Source: an uncultured Alcaligenaceae bacterium
GTDB lineage: Bacteria > Pseudomonadota > Gammaproteobacteria > Burkholderiales > Burkholderiaceae_B
Direction of reading: 5' to 3'
Length of the DNA stretch: 64,000 bases
NCBI GenBank assembly: GCA_937952975.1
Contig: CALFXX010000159.1
Location: forward strand, 1 to 64,000
A program made the translations under genes and the position numbers. Below the pieces are notes generated by a model. It saw only the letters and a list, made by a program, of their open reading frames with translations, did no database searches and had not been told where the DNA came from. Shown here piece by piece: positions 42,585-52,501 of this stretch (position 1 is the stretch's first letter; every line of letters starts with the position of its first letter).

Positions 42585-43805
42585 ATGAAACTCGCCTATC
42601 GCTTAACCGCCGTTGCATCTTTAATCGCAGGTGCTCTTCTGACCGCGTCTAGCCTGGCTCAAACAGTCAAACCGTTTCGCATCGGCGCGCTGGTAGATAT
42701 GTCAGGAATCTACTCTGCTCATGGCGGTCCTGGCATGATCACAGCGGTGAATATGGCGATCGAAGATTTTGGCGGCAAAGTGTTGGGCCGTCCAATTGAA
42801 GTGCTCTCTGCCAATTATCAAAACAAGGTTGATATTGCTGCGGCACGGGCGCGTGAATGGTACGACCGCGACGATGTCAATGTCATCATCGAGTCAACTG
42901 ACTCAGCTGCCGCACTCGCGTTGCAAAAGCTAGGTGTAGAAAAAAAGAAAATTACAATCTTTGCAGGCTCCGCCTCGTCGGCTCTGACCAACGCAGAATG
43001 CTCACCCTACAGCGTACATTATGTATACGACACGTATGCGCTCTCAAACGGTACGGGCTTAGCAGTCACCAAGGGTGGCGGCGATAGTTGGTACTTTATT
43101 ACCGCCGACTATGCCTTTGGCCATGCACTTGAAAAAGACACCGCAGACGTTGTCGTCAAAAATGGCGGCAAAGTGTTAGGCGCAGTGCGTGCTCCGTTAA
43201 ATAGCCCAGATTTTTCTTCGTACCTGTTGCAGGCTCAAGCCTCAAAGGCTAAGGTTGTAGGCTTGGCAAATGCCGGCACTGATGCTCAAAACTCTGTGCG
43301 TCAGGCCAGCGAGTTTGGCATTACGCAAGGCGGCCAAAAGCTCGTCACGTTGTTGATGTTCTTGCACGACGTCAAAGGACTTGGCCTAAAGGTTGCGCAA
43401 GGCCTGCAATTTACTGATGGCTTTTATTGGGACTTGAACGACGACACGCGCGCCTTTGCCAAACGTTTTTACGACCGTCATAAAGGCATGCCATCAATGG
43501 TTCAGGCCGGCGCTTACTCGGCCACCATGCATTACCTCAAAGCAGTCGCTGCAGCAGGCTCAGACCAGTCAGAAGCGATCATGGCCAAAATGAAAGAGGC
43601 TCCTATCAACGACTTCTTCGCTAAAAATGGCAAGATTCGCGAAGACGGGCGTATGGTGCACGACATGTACTTGGCTGAAGTAAAAAAGCCATCTGAGTCA
43701 ACCAGCGATTGGGATTTATTGAAAATCAACGCTGTGATTCCAGGTGACCAGGCCTTTCGTCCACTGTCACAAAGTGTGTGTCCGTTGGTCAAAAAACCGT
43801 CTTAA
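42585..43805 (+). CDS. ABC-type branched-chain amino-acid/aromatic acid binding protein (LivK family), orphan
   Basis: 406 residues. Signal peptide ending S-L-A-Q (about 25), then F-R-I-G-A-L-V-D-M-S-G-I-Y-S, the typical first lobe of peripla_BP_6 proteins, and A-D-Y-A-F-G-H in the second lobe. In Burkholderiales and Rhodopseudomonas such receptors often bind aromatic or alicyclic acids. TCTGGAGA lies before ATG. No LivHMGF genes follow. Its position at the end of the catabolic operon suggests it binds that substrate. Confidence 0.92.
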   Translation: MKLAYRLTAVASLIAGALLTASSLAQTVKPFRIGALVDMSGIYSAHGGPGMITAVNMAIEDFGGKVLGRPIEVLSANYQNKVDIAAARAREWYDRDDVNVIIESTDSAAALALQKLGVEKKKITIFAGSASSALTNAECSPYSVHYVYDTYALSNGTGLAVTKGGGDSWYFITADYAFGHALEKDTADVVVKNGGKVLGAVRAPLNSPDFSSYLLQAQASKAKVVGLANAGTDAQNSVRQASEFGITQGGQKLVTLLMFLHDVKGLGLKVAQGLQFTDGFYWDLNDDTRAFAKRFYDRHKGMPSMVQAGAYSATMHYLKAVAAAGSDQSEAIMAKMKEAPINDFFAKNGKIREDGRMVHDMYLAEVKKPSESTSDWDLLKINAVIPGDQAFRPLSQSVCPLVKKPS

Positions 43806-43910
43806 GGCGTTTTCACAACTTTCAAGACAGGCGATCACTGGCTTGGCAAAACGACACTCAAATTTAACAGGCAACCTCGCGTTTAACGTAGAGGTGCCAC
43901 TGAGATCATC

Positions 43911-44879
43911 ATGAAAAAGATATTATTGTCTTCGCTGGTTGCACTTGCAGCACTACTGCCAGGCATCGCTGCAAGCGCAGATCCTTGGCCAAGTAAACCG
44001 ATCCGCATCGTTGTGACCTTTGCCCCTGGCGGCACCTCGGATGTGCTGGGGCGTGCCATCGCGCCGCCACTTTCAGCAGCCTTAGGCGTACCGGTAGTCG
44101 TGGTCAATAAACCAGGCGCCAACAGCATTATTGCCACCCAAGAAGTTGCGCGCTCGGCACCGGACGGCAACACCATTGGTTTATTTATCAGCGCGCATGC
44201 GATCAACCCGTATATCGCTAAGAGCCTACCCTACGACTCTAAAAAAGATTTCATTCCCTTGGCGATGCTTGCGCTTATGCCGGGCCTTTTAACAGTGAAC
44301 CCTACTGTGCCAGCCAATACGGTGCAAGAACTGATTGCACTCGCAAAGGCCAAGCCCGGAACCTTGTCTTACGGCACACCTGGCGGGTTGACGTCGGGGC
44401 AATTGTCGATGCAGTACCTCATCAAACTCGCCGGCGTCAACATTGTCGAGATTCCCTACAAAGGTGGCGGACCCGCTTTGGCAGATCTCTTAGCCGGCCA
44501 TATCCAAATGTTGATCAATAGCCCGACGTCAACGATTCCGCATGTCACAAGCGGCAAGTTGCGCCCTCTCGCAACCACTGGTGCTGCGCGGCCTGCAGCA
44601 CTCAAGGATGTGCCAACGATCGCTGAGTCTGGCTTTCCGGGCTTTGAACTCTATGAGTGGTATGCGTTATTTTTACCAGCTGGTACACCCAAAGAGATCG
44701 TGACGCGTTTGCATAGCGAAGTGATGAAAGTGATGGCCTCGCCCGAGATGGTCAAGCGCATCGCTGATATCGGTGCGCAAAGCAGTAATGACACGCCCGA
44801 ACAGTTTGCACAGTTTTTGATCAAAGAAGACAAGGTTTGGGGCGATCTGGTGAAGGCCATCGGGATTCAGCCAGAATAA
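43911..44879 (+). CDS. Bug/TctC-family periplasmic solute receptor
   Basis: 322 residues. Signal peptide about 1-22 (I-A-A-S-A), then W-P-S-K-P-I-R-I-V-V-T-F-A-P-G-G-T-S-D-V-L-G-R, the binding loop, and P-Y-K-G-G-G near residue 184. It follows the LivK-type receptor, so two kinds of binding protein end this region. No TctAB neighbours. Confidence 0.92.
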   Translation: MKKILLSSLVALAALLPGIAASADPWPSKPIRIVVTFAPGGTSDVLGRAIAPPLSAALGVPVVVVNKPGANSIIATQEVARSAPDGNTIGLFISAHAINPYIAKSLPYDSKKDFIPLAMLALMPGLLTVNPTVPANTVQELIALAKAKPGTLSYGTPGGLTSGQLSMQYLIKLAGVNIVEIPYKGGGPALADLLAGHIQMLINSPTSTIPHVTSGKLRPLATTGAARPAALKDVPTIAESGFPGFELYEWYALFLPAGTPKEIVTRLHSEVMKVMASPEMVKRIADIGAQSSNDTPEQFAQFLIKEDKVWGDLVKAIGIQPE

Positions 44880-44892
44880 CGACTAGCGTCTA

Positions 44893-44924
44893 GTGCCGGA
44901 CACCGTCTAATCCGCGTCCGGCAC
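44893..44924. terminator. Hairpin between convergent Bug and SDR genes
   Basis: Perfect 9-bp stem GTGCCGGAC (44893-44901) / GTCCGGCAC (44916-44924), 13 bases after the Bug stop and 17 before the SDR end. Suitable for both strands. Confidence 0.6.
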
Positions 44925-44941
44925 CCTCCCAATGTTGTGGA

Positions 44942-45709
44942 TCACTGCCTAAAACGTGTCCCGGCGTCGATCGAGATGACATCGCCACTGATGTATTTTG
45001 ACATCGCATCCGAAGCAAAAAAGACCGCCAGGTTCGCGATCTCTTCAGGCGTACCCATACGCCCATAGGGCAGATTTGCCATGACCTTGGCATACGCCTG
45101 GCGATCGGTATCGTTGCGCGGATGCAGCAAGCTCTCAGTACGAGGCGTATGAATTAAACCTGGGTTAATCCCAACCACTCGCACGCCATTATTCACAGTC
45201 TCTGAGCCAAACGCTTTGGTAAATGCAATCAGTGCGGCGTTGGCCACTGAGGTGCCGATCGAGTTGGCATTGAGCCTTTCACCAGCAATGCCAATAATAT
45301 TAATCATCACGCCCGACTGGCGCGCGATCATGTGCGGATACAGAGCACGACTCAGCATGATGGTTGACATCACCTTGCCCTCAAAGCCATCGCGAAAATC
45401 AGCGGGGTCGATTGCAAGCAAATTACCGCGACCAATCGCACCCGCCGAATTAATCAAAATTTCAGTCTCAGGATAGGCAGCAGCGAGCGCCTCAGCACCA
45501 CCAGGCTCAGATAAGTTGACCGACTCGATCAAAACCTCGACTTGGTGTTCAGCCTGAATTTGGCGACGCGCGTCTTCTAAGGAGGCCAAATCGCGCGCGA
45601 CAAGTCTGAGCGCACAACCTTGCGCGGCCAACGCCTTCGCAATCGCAAAACCGATGCCTTTTGAGCCGCCCGTCACCAGAGCGATTTTTCCTTTTAGCTG
45701 ATAGTCCAT
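44942..45709 (-). CDS. SDR-family protein lacking the catalytic Ser-Tyr-Lys triad
   Basis: 255 residues. NAD(P)-binding T-G-G-S-K-G-I-G (13-20) and N-S-A-G (87-90) are intact. At the Y-x-x-x-K place the sequence is T153-S-V-A-N157, and the catalytic serine site reads N-I-I-G-I-A-G. So none of the three usual catalytic residues is present although fold motifs and length are normal. It resembles the other degenerate SDR at 14580-15353 in this respect. It stands between two Bug receptor genes, divergent from the second. Confidence 0.88.
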   Translation of the reverse strand: MDYQLKGKIALVTGGSKGIGFAIAKALAAQGCALRLVARDLASLEDARRQIQAEHQVEVLIESVNLSEPGGAEALAAAYPETEILINSAGAIGRGNLLAIDPADFRDGFEGKVMSTIMLSRALYPHMIARQSGVMINIIGIAGERLNANSIGTSVANAALIAFTKAFGSETVNNGVRVVGINPGLIHTPRTESLLHPRNDTDRQAYAKVMANLPYGRMGTPEEIANLAVFFASDAMSKYISGDVISIDAGTRFRQ

Positions 45710-45886
45710 CCGTGATCCTTTTAGTCGTTGCGCAAGTGTGCTGTCTGCTGCGGCTCATTGTATGACGCGACCAACGCCTCACTTGCTGTTCAGAGAGCCT
45801 GCCCCCATAATATTCAAAAAGCGCGCTGTCGGCCAAACGTCAGATCGCGCCACGCCAATTCAATTTTCATCACAAGGCCCCGTTAC

Positions 45887-46867
45887 ATGTCCTCTTTCAA
45901 AGTCATTGCACTAGGGCTTCTCGCCTTGTCGGTCTTAAATGCCAAGGGCGCTCAGGCGCAGGTCATGGATGGCTATCCAAATCAACCCATCAAATTAGTG
46001 GTGCCCTTTCCACCGGGCGGGGCCTCTGACATCATCGCGCGCATTGTGGGCCAAAAATTAGCCGAGCACATGAAAGCCACCGTGATCATTGAAAATAAGG
46101 CGGGTGCCAATGGCAACATTGCGGCTGAATATGTCGTACGCGCCAAGCCTGACGGCTACACGTTGATTTACAACAGTTCTTCTGTCGCGCTCAGCCCGGC
46201 TCTGTATAAAAACCTGAGTTTTGATGTGCAAAAAGACTTGGCGCCAGTTATTCTCACCACCGTGGTGCCAATGCTACTGAACGTCAACAACTCAGTCCCA
46301 GTCAAAAACCTGAAAGAATTCACGGCGCTCTTGAAGGCTAAACCTGATTCGCTAGCGTACGGCTCGGCCGGGATAGGCAACATCACCCACCTGGCGCCAT
46401 TTTTGATGCTGCAAGAGCTCGGCTTAGTGGCCAATCACGTCCCTTACAAGGGTAGCGGGCCAGCGATGATCGGCTTGGTGGGTGGCGAAGTACAGTTTGA
46501 CATGCAACCAATTACTGTGGGTTTAGCGTACGCTAAAGAGGGCCGTATTCGCCCCCTCGCTGTTTCGACCCTAGAGCGTTCGCCTGCTCTTCCCGACGTA
46601 CCCACTCTCGACGAAAGTGGTCTAAAAGGCTTTGAACTCGGAGCCTGGCAAGCGATCATGGCGCCAGCGAAAACGCCAGCGTTTATCATCAAACGCCTGA
46701 ACACCGAGATCATGGCAGTCATCATGAACCCCGAGATCAAAGAAAGATTGTTGTCGCAAGGAGCGCAAGTCTTAGGGTCGACGCCAGAGCAATACGGCAC
46801 TTACCTCGCGAGCGAAATCAAACGCTGGGATGCGGTCGTTAAAAGCAGTAAAACCGAGCCGCAATGA
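45887..46867 (+). CDS. Bug/TctC-family periplasmic solute receptor
   Basis: 326 residues from the ATG at 45887; the open frame upstream begins at 45728 but gives a non-signal leader of 53 residues that I reject. Signal peptide ends A-Q-A-Q (about 24), then Y-P-N-Q-P-I-K-L-V-V-P-F-P-P-G-G-A-S-D-I-I-A-R, and P-Y-K-G-S-G in the middle. Divergent from the degenerate SDR gene. Confidence 0.92.
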   Translation: MSSFKVIALGLLALSVLNAKGAQAQVMDGYPNQPIKLVVPFPPGGASDIIARIVGQKLAEHMKATVIIENKAGANGNIAAEYVVRAKPDGYTLIYNSSSVALSPALYKNLSFDVQKDLAPVILTTVVPMLLNVNNSVPVKNLKEFTALLKAKPDSLAYGSAGIGNITHLAPFLMLQELGLVANHVPYKGSGPAMIGLVGGEVQFDMQPITVGLAYAKEGRIRPLAVSTLERSPALPDVPTLDESGLKGFELGAWQAIMAPAKTPAFIIKRLNTEIMAVIMNPEIKERLLSQGAQVLGSTPEQYGTYLASEIKRWDAVVKSSKTEPQ

Positions 46868-46946
46868 GCAAACTATAAGTCTGTGCCAGCAAACACTTGC
46901 CAGCTCGTTGTGTTGAAAGCGAATTTTTTGTGTATCGTTGCGGTCT

Positions 46947-48557
46947 ATGATCCACATTATTGAATTACGCCTGCCAATTGATCACGCGCCGCAAGCGCTT
47001 GCAGCGGCTATCACCAAGCGTTTGGGTATCGCAGAGCACGAGCTCTTAAAAGTCGAAGTCTTCAAGCGAAGCTACGACGCACGTAAAAATATTGCGCTGT
47101 CATTCACCTACATCGTTGACGTTGTTGTCAAAGACGAAGCAACTGTACTCAAACGCTTTGTTGACGATCCTCAAGTACGCCCGACGCCCGACACCAGTTA
47201 TCACTTCGTCACGAAATTAACCGATACCGCGCGCAGCCCAAAGTTACGGCCCGTTGTGATTGGCTTCGGCCCTTGTGGGATTTTCGCAGCCTTACTACTG
47301 GCGCAGATGGGGCTCAAGCCTCTGATCCTTGAACGCGGTAAAGCGGTGCGCGAGCGAACCCAAGATACCTGGAAGCTTTGGCGTAAAAACGTCTTAAATC
47401 CCGAATCGAATGTGCAATTTGGCGAGGGTGGCGCGGGCACCTTCTCTGATGGAAAACTTTATAGTCAGATCAAAGACCCAAAGTTTTATGGTCGAAAGGT
47501 GATTCAAGAATTCATCAAAGCAGGCGCACCCGAAGAAATTCTCTATGTCGCCAAGCCGCATATCGGAACGTTTCGCCTAGTCGGTATCGTTGAGACTATG
47601 CGCGAACAGATCATCGCACTTGGGGGTGAAATTCGCTTCTCGCAAAAGGTCACCGGCTTTAATATAGAAGCACAACAAATTCGTGGCGTGCAACTTGAAA
47701 ACGGCGAGCATATCGCCGCTGATCATGTGATTCTGGCGCTTGGCCATAGCGCCCGCGACACTTTCGAGGCCTTAGACAAAGCGGGTGTCTACCTCGAGGC
47801 TAAACCCTTCTCGGTTGGGTTTCGGATTGAACACCCGCAATCAATGATTGACCGCGCACGACTCGGGCCACACGCTGGCAACCCGCTCATTGGTGCGGCT
47901 GACTATAAACTGGTGCATCACGCCAATAACGGCCGCAGCGTCTACAGCTTTTGCATGTGCCCAGGCGGTACGGTGGTCGCCGCAACTTCAGAGCCTAATC
48001 GCGTTGTCACCAATGGCATGAGTCAATATTCTCGTAACGAGCGCAATGCCAATGCGGGGATTGTCGTGGGGATCACCCCCGAAGATTATCCCGGCGGCCC
48101 CTTGGCAGGAATTGCCTATCAACGCGCGATTGAATCAAAGGCCTTTGAACTAGGCGGTGGCACCTATGAAGCGCCAGGTCAGTTAGTGGGCGACTTTTTA
48201 ATGGGGCGTGCCTCAACTGCGTTTGGCAGCGTGACGCCGTCTTATAAGCCTGGCGTGCATCTTACTGACTTGGCCAGTAGTCTGCCGGCTTACGCAATTG
48301 AAGCTATTCGCGAAGCACTGCCTGCTTTCGAAAAGAAAATCAAAGGTTTTTCGATGCACGATGCAGTGCTCACTGGCGTTGAGACACGAACCTCCTCGCC
48401 GCTACGCATGACGCGTGGAGCAGATTTTCAGAGTCTCAATATCAAGGGCCTGTACCCTGCTGGCGAGGGTGCGGGCTATGCAGGTGGAATCTTATCGGCT
48501 GGAGTCGATGGTATTAAAGTGGCTGAGGCGGTGGCGCTCAGCTGCCTGAAGCACTAG
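46947..48557 (+). CDS. FAD-dependent dehydrogenase (COG2509 type)
   Basis: 536 residues from the ATG at 46947 (a TTG at 46938 is also in frame; neither has a clear ribosome site). The first about 85 residues form a small alpha/beta domain seen in this family, then FAD-binding G-F-G-P-C-G-I-F-A-A (about 104-113) and L-I-L-E-R-G-K. The C-terminus has P-A-G-E-G-A-G-Y-A-G-G-I, closing the FAD site. The family is widespread and poorly characterised; cytoplasmic. Alone between a Bug gene and cho. Confidence 0.88.
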   Translation: MIHIIELRLPIDHAPQALAAAITKRLGIAEHELLKVEVFKRSYDARKNIALSFTYIVDVVVKDEATVLKRFVDDPQVRPTPDTSYHFVTKLTDTARSPKLRPVVIGFGPCGIFAALLLAQMGLKPLILERGKAVRERTQDTWKLWRKNVLNPESNVQFGEGGAGTFSDGKLYSQIKDPKFYGRKVIQEFIKAGAPEEILYVAKPHIGTFRLVGIVETMREQIIALGGEIRFSQKVTGFNIEAQQIRGVQLENGEHIAADHVILALGHSARDTFEALDKAGVYLEAKPFSVGFRIEHPQSMIDRARLGPHAGNPLIGAADYKLVHHANNGRSVYSFCMCPGGTVVAATSEPNRVVTNGMSQYSRNERNANAGIVVGITPEDYPGGPLAGIAYQRAIESKAFELGGGTYEAPGQLVGDFLMGRASTAFGSVTPSYKPGVHLTDLASSLPAYAIEAIREALPAFEKKIKGFSMHDAVLTGVETRTSSPLRMTRGADFQSLNIKGLYPAGEGAGYAGGILSAGVDGIKVAEAVALSCLKH

Positions 48558-48641
48558 AAGCAAAAGAAGCACTTATGCCTCGCGCATCGCTGTTGGCCTC
48601 GCGCACGAGCCACCGCGCCGAGCACGACTCGAACACACTGC

Positions 48642-49529
48642 ATGACTTGCCAACACAACACAGCTCAGATGCGATTTAATCGTCAACGCACCCATCCAGA
48701 CTTTGACACGCGGCTGGGCTACGAATATCCCTCCCACTTGCGCACCACCATCCAAGACCTTCCCTCAACGCCCGGGGTGTATATCTTTCACGGCGCCGAG
48801 GGTGATCTACCTTTGTACATCGGCAAAAGTATCAATATCCGCAATCGAGTGTTATCGCATTTACGCACAGAGGATGAAGCGCGCATGCTGCGCCAGACGC
48901 AGCGTATTTCTTGTGTACAAACTGTTGGCGAGATCGGTGCGCTACTACTCGAAGCGCAACTGATCAAACAACAACATCCGCTGTTCAATCAAAAACTACG
49001 TCGCACTCGGCAAATGTGCTCACTCACCTTGCGCGAGCATCGTCCCGAGGTGGTGTATTCAAAAGATGTCAACTTTGCCACGCAACCGGGCCTGTTTGGG
49101 CTCTATGCCAGCAAGCGCTCGGCGACTGAAGCGCTACGCAAACTCGCCGACGAGCATCGACTATGCCTGAGCGTGCTGGGCTTAGAAAAAACAACAAAGC
49201 AAAGCCCTTGCTTTCGGGCAATGCTCAAACGCTGTGCAGGTGCCTGCTGTGGCGAAGAAAGCCTTGACGTGCATCATGCGCGTTTGCTTGCCGCGCTCGA
49301 AGAGCAACGCCTGGTCTGCTGGCCATACCCAGGCGCCATCGGCTTAGTTGAACGCAATGCGCACGAAATGCAAGTTCATGTCATTCATCATTGGTTTTAT
49401 TTGGGTAGCGCAAGTGATGTTGAAGAGGCGAAACGCTTAAACACAGTAGCGCCTGATTTTGATAGCGATGGCTACAAGATTTTATGCAAGCCACTGTTGA
49501 GTGGCGATGTTGAAGTCGTCAACCTCTAG
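48642..49529 (+). CDS. cho: Cho-like GIY-YIG excision-repair endonuclease
   Basis: 295 residues, same size as E. coli Cho, the UvrC homologue that makes the 3' incision in nucleotide excision repair. The GIY-YIG module is P-G-V-Y-I-F-H-G ... L-Y-I-G-K-S-I-N-I-R-N-R-V (about 45-72), followed by the catalytic glutamate in L-L-L-E-A-Q-L-I-K (about 103-111). A later Cys cluster C-A-G-A-C-C-G-E-E is also family-like. No UVR or helix-hairpin-helix domains, which separates it from UvrC. An inner ATG at 48669 is an alternative start. Confidence 0.85.
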   Translation: MTCQHNTAQMRFNRQRTHPDFDTRLGYEYPSHLRTTIQDLPSTPGVYIFHGAEGDLPLYIGKSINIRNRVLSHLRTEDEARMLRQTQRISCVQTVGEIGALLLEAQLIKQQHPLFNQKLRRTRQMCSLTLREHRPEVVYSKDVNFATQPGLFGLYASKRSATEALRKLADEHRLCLSVLGLEKTTKQSPCFRAMLKRCAGACCGEESLDVHHARLLAALEEQRLVCWPYPGAIGLVERNAHEMQVHVIHHWFYLGSASDVEEAKRLNTVAPDFDSDGYKILCKPLLSGDVEVVNL

Positions 49530-49597
49530 AACTCTGAGCTTTGAGCTTGAACACTTAGAACACTTAGCACACACAAATCACTATATTCACTTCGCGT

Positions 49598-49621
49598 GAG
49601 GGCTCGCACACGCGAGCCCTC
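49598..49621. terminator. Strong hairpin between convergent cho and deacylase genes
   Basis: Perfect 10-bp stem GAGGGCTCGC (49598-49607) / GCGAGCCCTC (49612-49621) with loop ACAC. It lies between the 3' ends of the two genes and could serve both. Confidence 0.7.
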
Positions 49622-49632
49622 GGTCTGTCGAA

Positions 49633-51087
49633 CTAAGCAGCTGCTCGCGATAACACGCGCCCGGGACGCGCATTCGTTGCCTTGCCCTCAGCCCAGACAA
49701 CCTCGCCATTCACAATCACCGTGTGGATACCACGAGCGAGTGCAATCGGATGATCGTAAGTCGCCACTTCATCGATGGTTGCTTCATCAAACAACGTCAA
49801 ATCAGCAAACGCACCTTCTTTGATCACACCACGATCCGTCAAGCCAAAATTTGTGGCGGTCAGACCTGTCATCTTATGCACGGCTGTCTCAAGCGAAAAC
49901 AATTTGAGCGAACGCCGATAGTGACCCAACACGCGCGGGAAGGTTGACCACAACCGAGGATGCGGCGAAGCATCGTGTGGCAAACCATCGGAACCAATCA
50001 TGGTCGGGGCAAACTGCAGAATCTTTTGCACATCGCCTTCATCCATCCTGAAATAGATCGCACCGGCCGGTAACAACTTTGCAACGGCCTCTTTCTCTGA
50101 AACACCCATCTGTTTTGCAATCTGGTCGAGATCTTGTCCTGCATACTGCGGCAAAGGCTTGGACCAGGTCACGATGACACGCGATGACGTCTCGGCGCGA
50201 CTGTAAGACAATACTGTTGAACCCGCGGTATAGGGATAACAATCCAGACAGATCGGCTGCTTAGCCATATTTTTTTGAATATAGGCAAGCGTTTCATCAG
50301 AGCGACCGTAGTTTTTTGCGCCAATCACCTTGTGATGCGAAATCACCACCGGCACATCTGTTTCGCGACCAATCCTGAAGGTTTCTTCAAGTGAATCGAT
50401 GATGCCATCGGCCTCATCGCGCATGTGCGTGCAGTACAGACCATTATATTTTTTTAGCGGACGACAAATTTCAATGACTTCTTCGGTAGGCGCTGCAACC
50501 GCGGGTTCGTAAAACAAACCTGTCGACACACCAATCGCACCCGCTTGCATCGCTTCAACAACTAACTCACGCATGGCTGCAATTTGCGTTGCGTTAGCAG
50601 GTTGCTCAAGGTCATCCATGGTCGCCACACGCAGCGTGGTGTGCCCCACCAACATCGCACGATTAGTCGTTGAAGGCTGCGCACGCAAGGCGTCAAGATA
50701 GGCCCTGAACGTGCCAAATTTGAACCACTTGCCCTCGTCATCAAGCAGATTGAGAGGCGGCGTCACCGGGTCAGGAATGGGCCGTGGCATCGGCGCCAAA
50801 GAGACCCCACAGTTCCCACCAATGATGGTAGTGACCCCTTGGCTGACCTTGGGGGTCATTTCTGGATTTGAAAGCATCAACCGATCATCATGCGTGTGGG
50901 CATCAATAAAACCCGGCGCAGCCACCTGCCCCTTAAGGTCAATCTCTTTTTTACCGGAAGATAACGACAAATCACAGATTTTAATGATTCGATCGCCGTT
51001 GATACCAATATCTGCGGTATAGCGGATCGCCTCTGTACCATCCACAATGGTGGCGTTTCGGATCAAAAGATCATAAGAAGTCTGCAT
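49633..51087 (-). CDS. N-acyl-D-amino-acid deacylase family amidohydrolase
   Basis: 484 residues. Metal-dependent hydrolase with G-F-I-D-A-H-T-H-D-D (about 57-66), Q-G-V-T-T-I-I-G-G-N-C-G-V-S (about 84-97), the conserved E-E-V-I-E and H-M-R-D-E region, and S-D-G-L-P-H (about 369). This matches D-aminoacylases and dihydroorotase-like relatives, which hydrolyse N-acyl-D-amino acids. Cytoplasmic. Divergent from an M20 amidohydrolase, which suggests use of acylated amino acids as food. Confidence 0.9.
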   Translation of the reverse strand: MQTSYDLLIRNATIVDGTEAIRYTADIGINGDRIIKICDLSLSSGKKEIDLKGQVAAPGFIDAHTHDDRLMLSNPEMTPKVSQGVTTIIGGNCGVSLAPMPRPIPDPVTPPLNLLDDEGKWFKFGTFRAYLDALRAQPSTTNRAMLVGHTTLRVATMDDLEQPANATQIAAMRELVVEAMQAGAIGVSTGLFYEPAVAAPTEEVIEICRPLKKYNGLYCTHMRDEADGIIDSLEETFRIGRETDVPVVISHHKVIGAKNYGRSDETLAYIQKNMAKQPICLDCYPYTAGSTVLSYSRAETSSRVIVTWSKPLPQYAGQDLDQIAKQMGVSEKEAVAKLLPAGAIYFRMDEGDVQKILQFAPTMIGSDGLPHDASPHPRLWSTFPRVLGHYRRSLKLFSLETAVHKMTGLTATNFGLTDRGVIKEGAFADLTLFDEATIDEVATYDHPIALARGIHTVIVNGEVVWAEGKATNARPGRVLSRAAA

Positions 51088-51127
51088 GAAAGGCCTTTTT
51101 TGTAATTTTTAGCGACCAACAAGAGCC

Positions 51128-51152
51128 AATACCCTTGATTTTTAAAGGTATT
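51128..51152. promoter_or_regulatory. Possible operator in divergent gap
   Basis: Inverted repeat AATACC (51128-51133) / GGTATT (51147-51152) in the 196-base gap between the divergent deacylase and M20 genes. Weak evidence; no regulator gene is adjacent. Confidence 0.2.
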
Positions 51153-51283
51153 TGAACAGATCGCCAATATGAATCTAAAACTATATACTGAAACCAACAG
51201 GGATCGGGGTGCACGCGTCAACGCCACGCCTGCACTGACCCGCCAAATTTTTACGCAGCGCGTTCGCGCGCAACGAGGGTTTT

Positions 51284-52501
51284 ATGCAAGTTTTTTCTGA
51301 TACAGCTTCGGTCGACGTCACAGACATCACCCCTTATCTGGGCAAGCTGATTCGCTTTAGACGCGATCTACACGCTCACCCTGAGTTGCGCTTTGAAGAA
51401 GTACGCACCTCAGATCAAGTGGCGAATTACCTGACAGAACTTGGCTTGGATGTTCACCGCGGTATGGGCAAAACTGGTGTGGTGGCCACACTGCGTGGAC
51501 GCGGGCCTCAGTCCAACGACCCCGCCCGCGTGCTAGCTCTGCGCGCAGACATGGATGCCCTGCCGGTCACTGAGCTGAACCAGTTTGATCACGCCAGCAC
51601 CAACGTTGGACGTATGCACGCCTGCGGTCACGACGGTCATACCGCCATGCTGCTGGGGGGCGCCACTCTGTTGGCAGCCAACCCCGACTTCAACGGCACC
51701 GTGCATTTTATTTTTCAACCAGGCGAAGAAGGCGGTGCTGGTGCACGCGCCATGATTGAAGATGGTTTGTTTGATAAGTTTCCGGCCAAAGCCGCCTTCG
51801 CCTTGCATAACTGGCCCGTGCTGCCAGCTGGTCAAATGGGCGTGCGGGTCGGCCCCATCATGGCTGCCGCCAATCGCTTTGAAATCCGGGTCAGCGGCAA
51901 AGGCGGGCACGCAGCTCAGCCGCACATCGGCATCGATCCAATCCCAGTCGCCTGCACCATCGTTGGCCAGTTACAAACGCTCGTATCGCGTGGTACCGAT
52001 CCTTTAGATAGCGCAGTAGTCACCGTTGGCAAGATCGAATCCGGCACCGTTGAAAACATCATCCCCAACGAAGCAATCATTTACGGCACCACGCGTGCGC
52101 TGACACAAGAGACGCTCAACCGTTTGACCGTTGGGCTTGAACGCATTAGCGAACACATCGCCGCCGCGCATGGTGCTAGCGCCACGTTCATCCTCAAGCC
52201 AGGGTACCCGAGCACTGATAATCACCCCAAAGAAGCAAAGTTCATGGCGCAGATGATGGCAGCCACCGTCGGCACCGAGAACGCGTTTGACAATATTCCA
52301 CCGGCGATGACAGCTGAAGATTTCAGCTTTATGCTGCTGAAGGTACCAGGCGCCTATGGCTTTATCGGTAATGGCAAAGGCGGTAAGCCTGGGGTAAGCC
52401 TGCACAATGCCACTTACGACTTTAACGATGACATCCTGGGTGTCGGCGCTCAATTTTGGGATCGCCTCGCACGCGAATGGTTTAAGACTCAGGTCGCTTG
52501 A
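51284..52501 (+). CDS. M20D amidohydrolase (hippurate hydrolase/aminoacylase-like)
   Basis: 405 residues. Features in order: R-D-L-H-A-H-P-E-L-R-F-E-E (about 29-41), C-G-H-D-G-H-T (metal ligands, about 111-117), P-G-E-E-G-G-A-G (about 146-153), A-L-H-N-W-P and T-A-E-D-F-S (about 347). It removes acyl groups from N-acylated amino acids or aromatic conjugates such as hippurate. Its stop overlaps the ATG of the next Bug gene (TGATG), so the pair is coupled and the receptor may bring in the substrate or product acid. Confidence 0.93.
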   Translation: MQVFSDTASVDVTDITPYLGKLIRFRRDLHAHPELRFEEVRTSDQVANYLTELGLDVHRGMGKTGVVATLRGRGPQSNDPARVLALRADMDALPVTELNQFDHASTNVGRMHACGHDGHTAMLLGGATLLAANPDFNGTVHFIFQPGEEGGAGARAMIEDGLFDKFPAKAAFALHNWPVLPAGQMGVRVGPIMAAANRFEIRVSGKGGHAAQPHIGIDPIPVACTIVGQLQTLVSRGTDPLDSAVVTVGKIESGTVENIIPNEAIIYGTTRALTQETLNRLTVGLERISEHIAAAHGASATFILKPGYPSTDNHPKEAKFMAQMMAATVGTENAFDNIPPAMTAEDFSFMLLKVPGAYGFIGNGKGGKPGVSLHNATYDFNDDILGVGAQFWDRLAREWFKTQVA

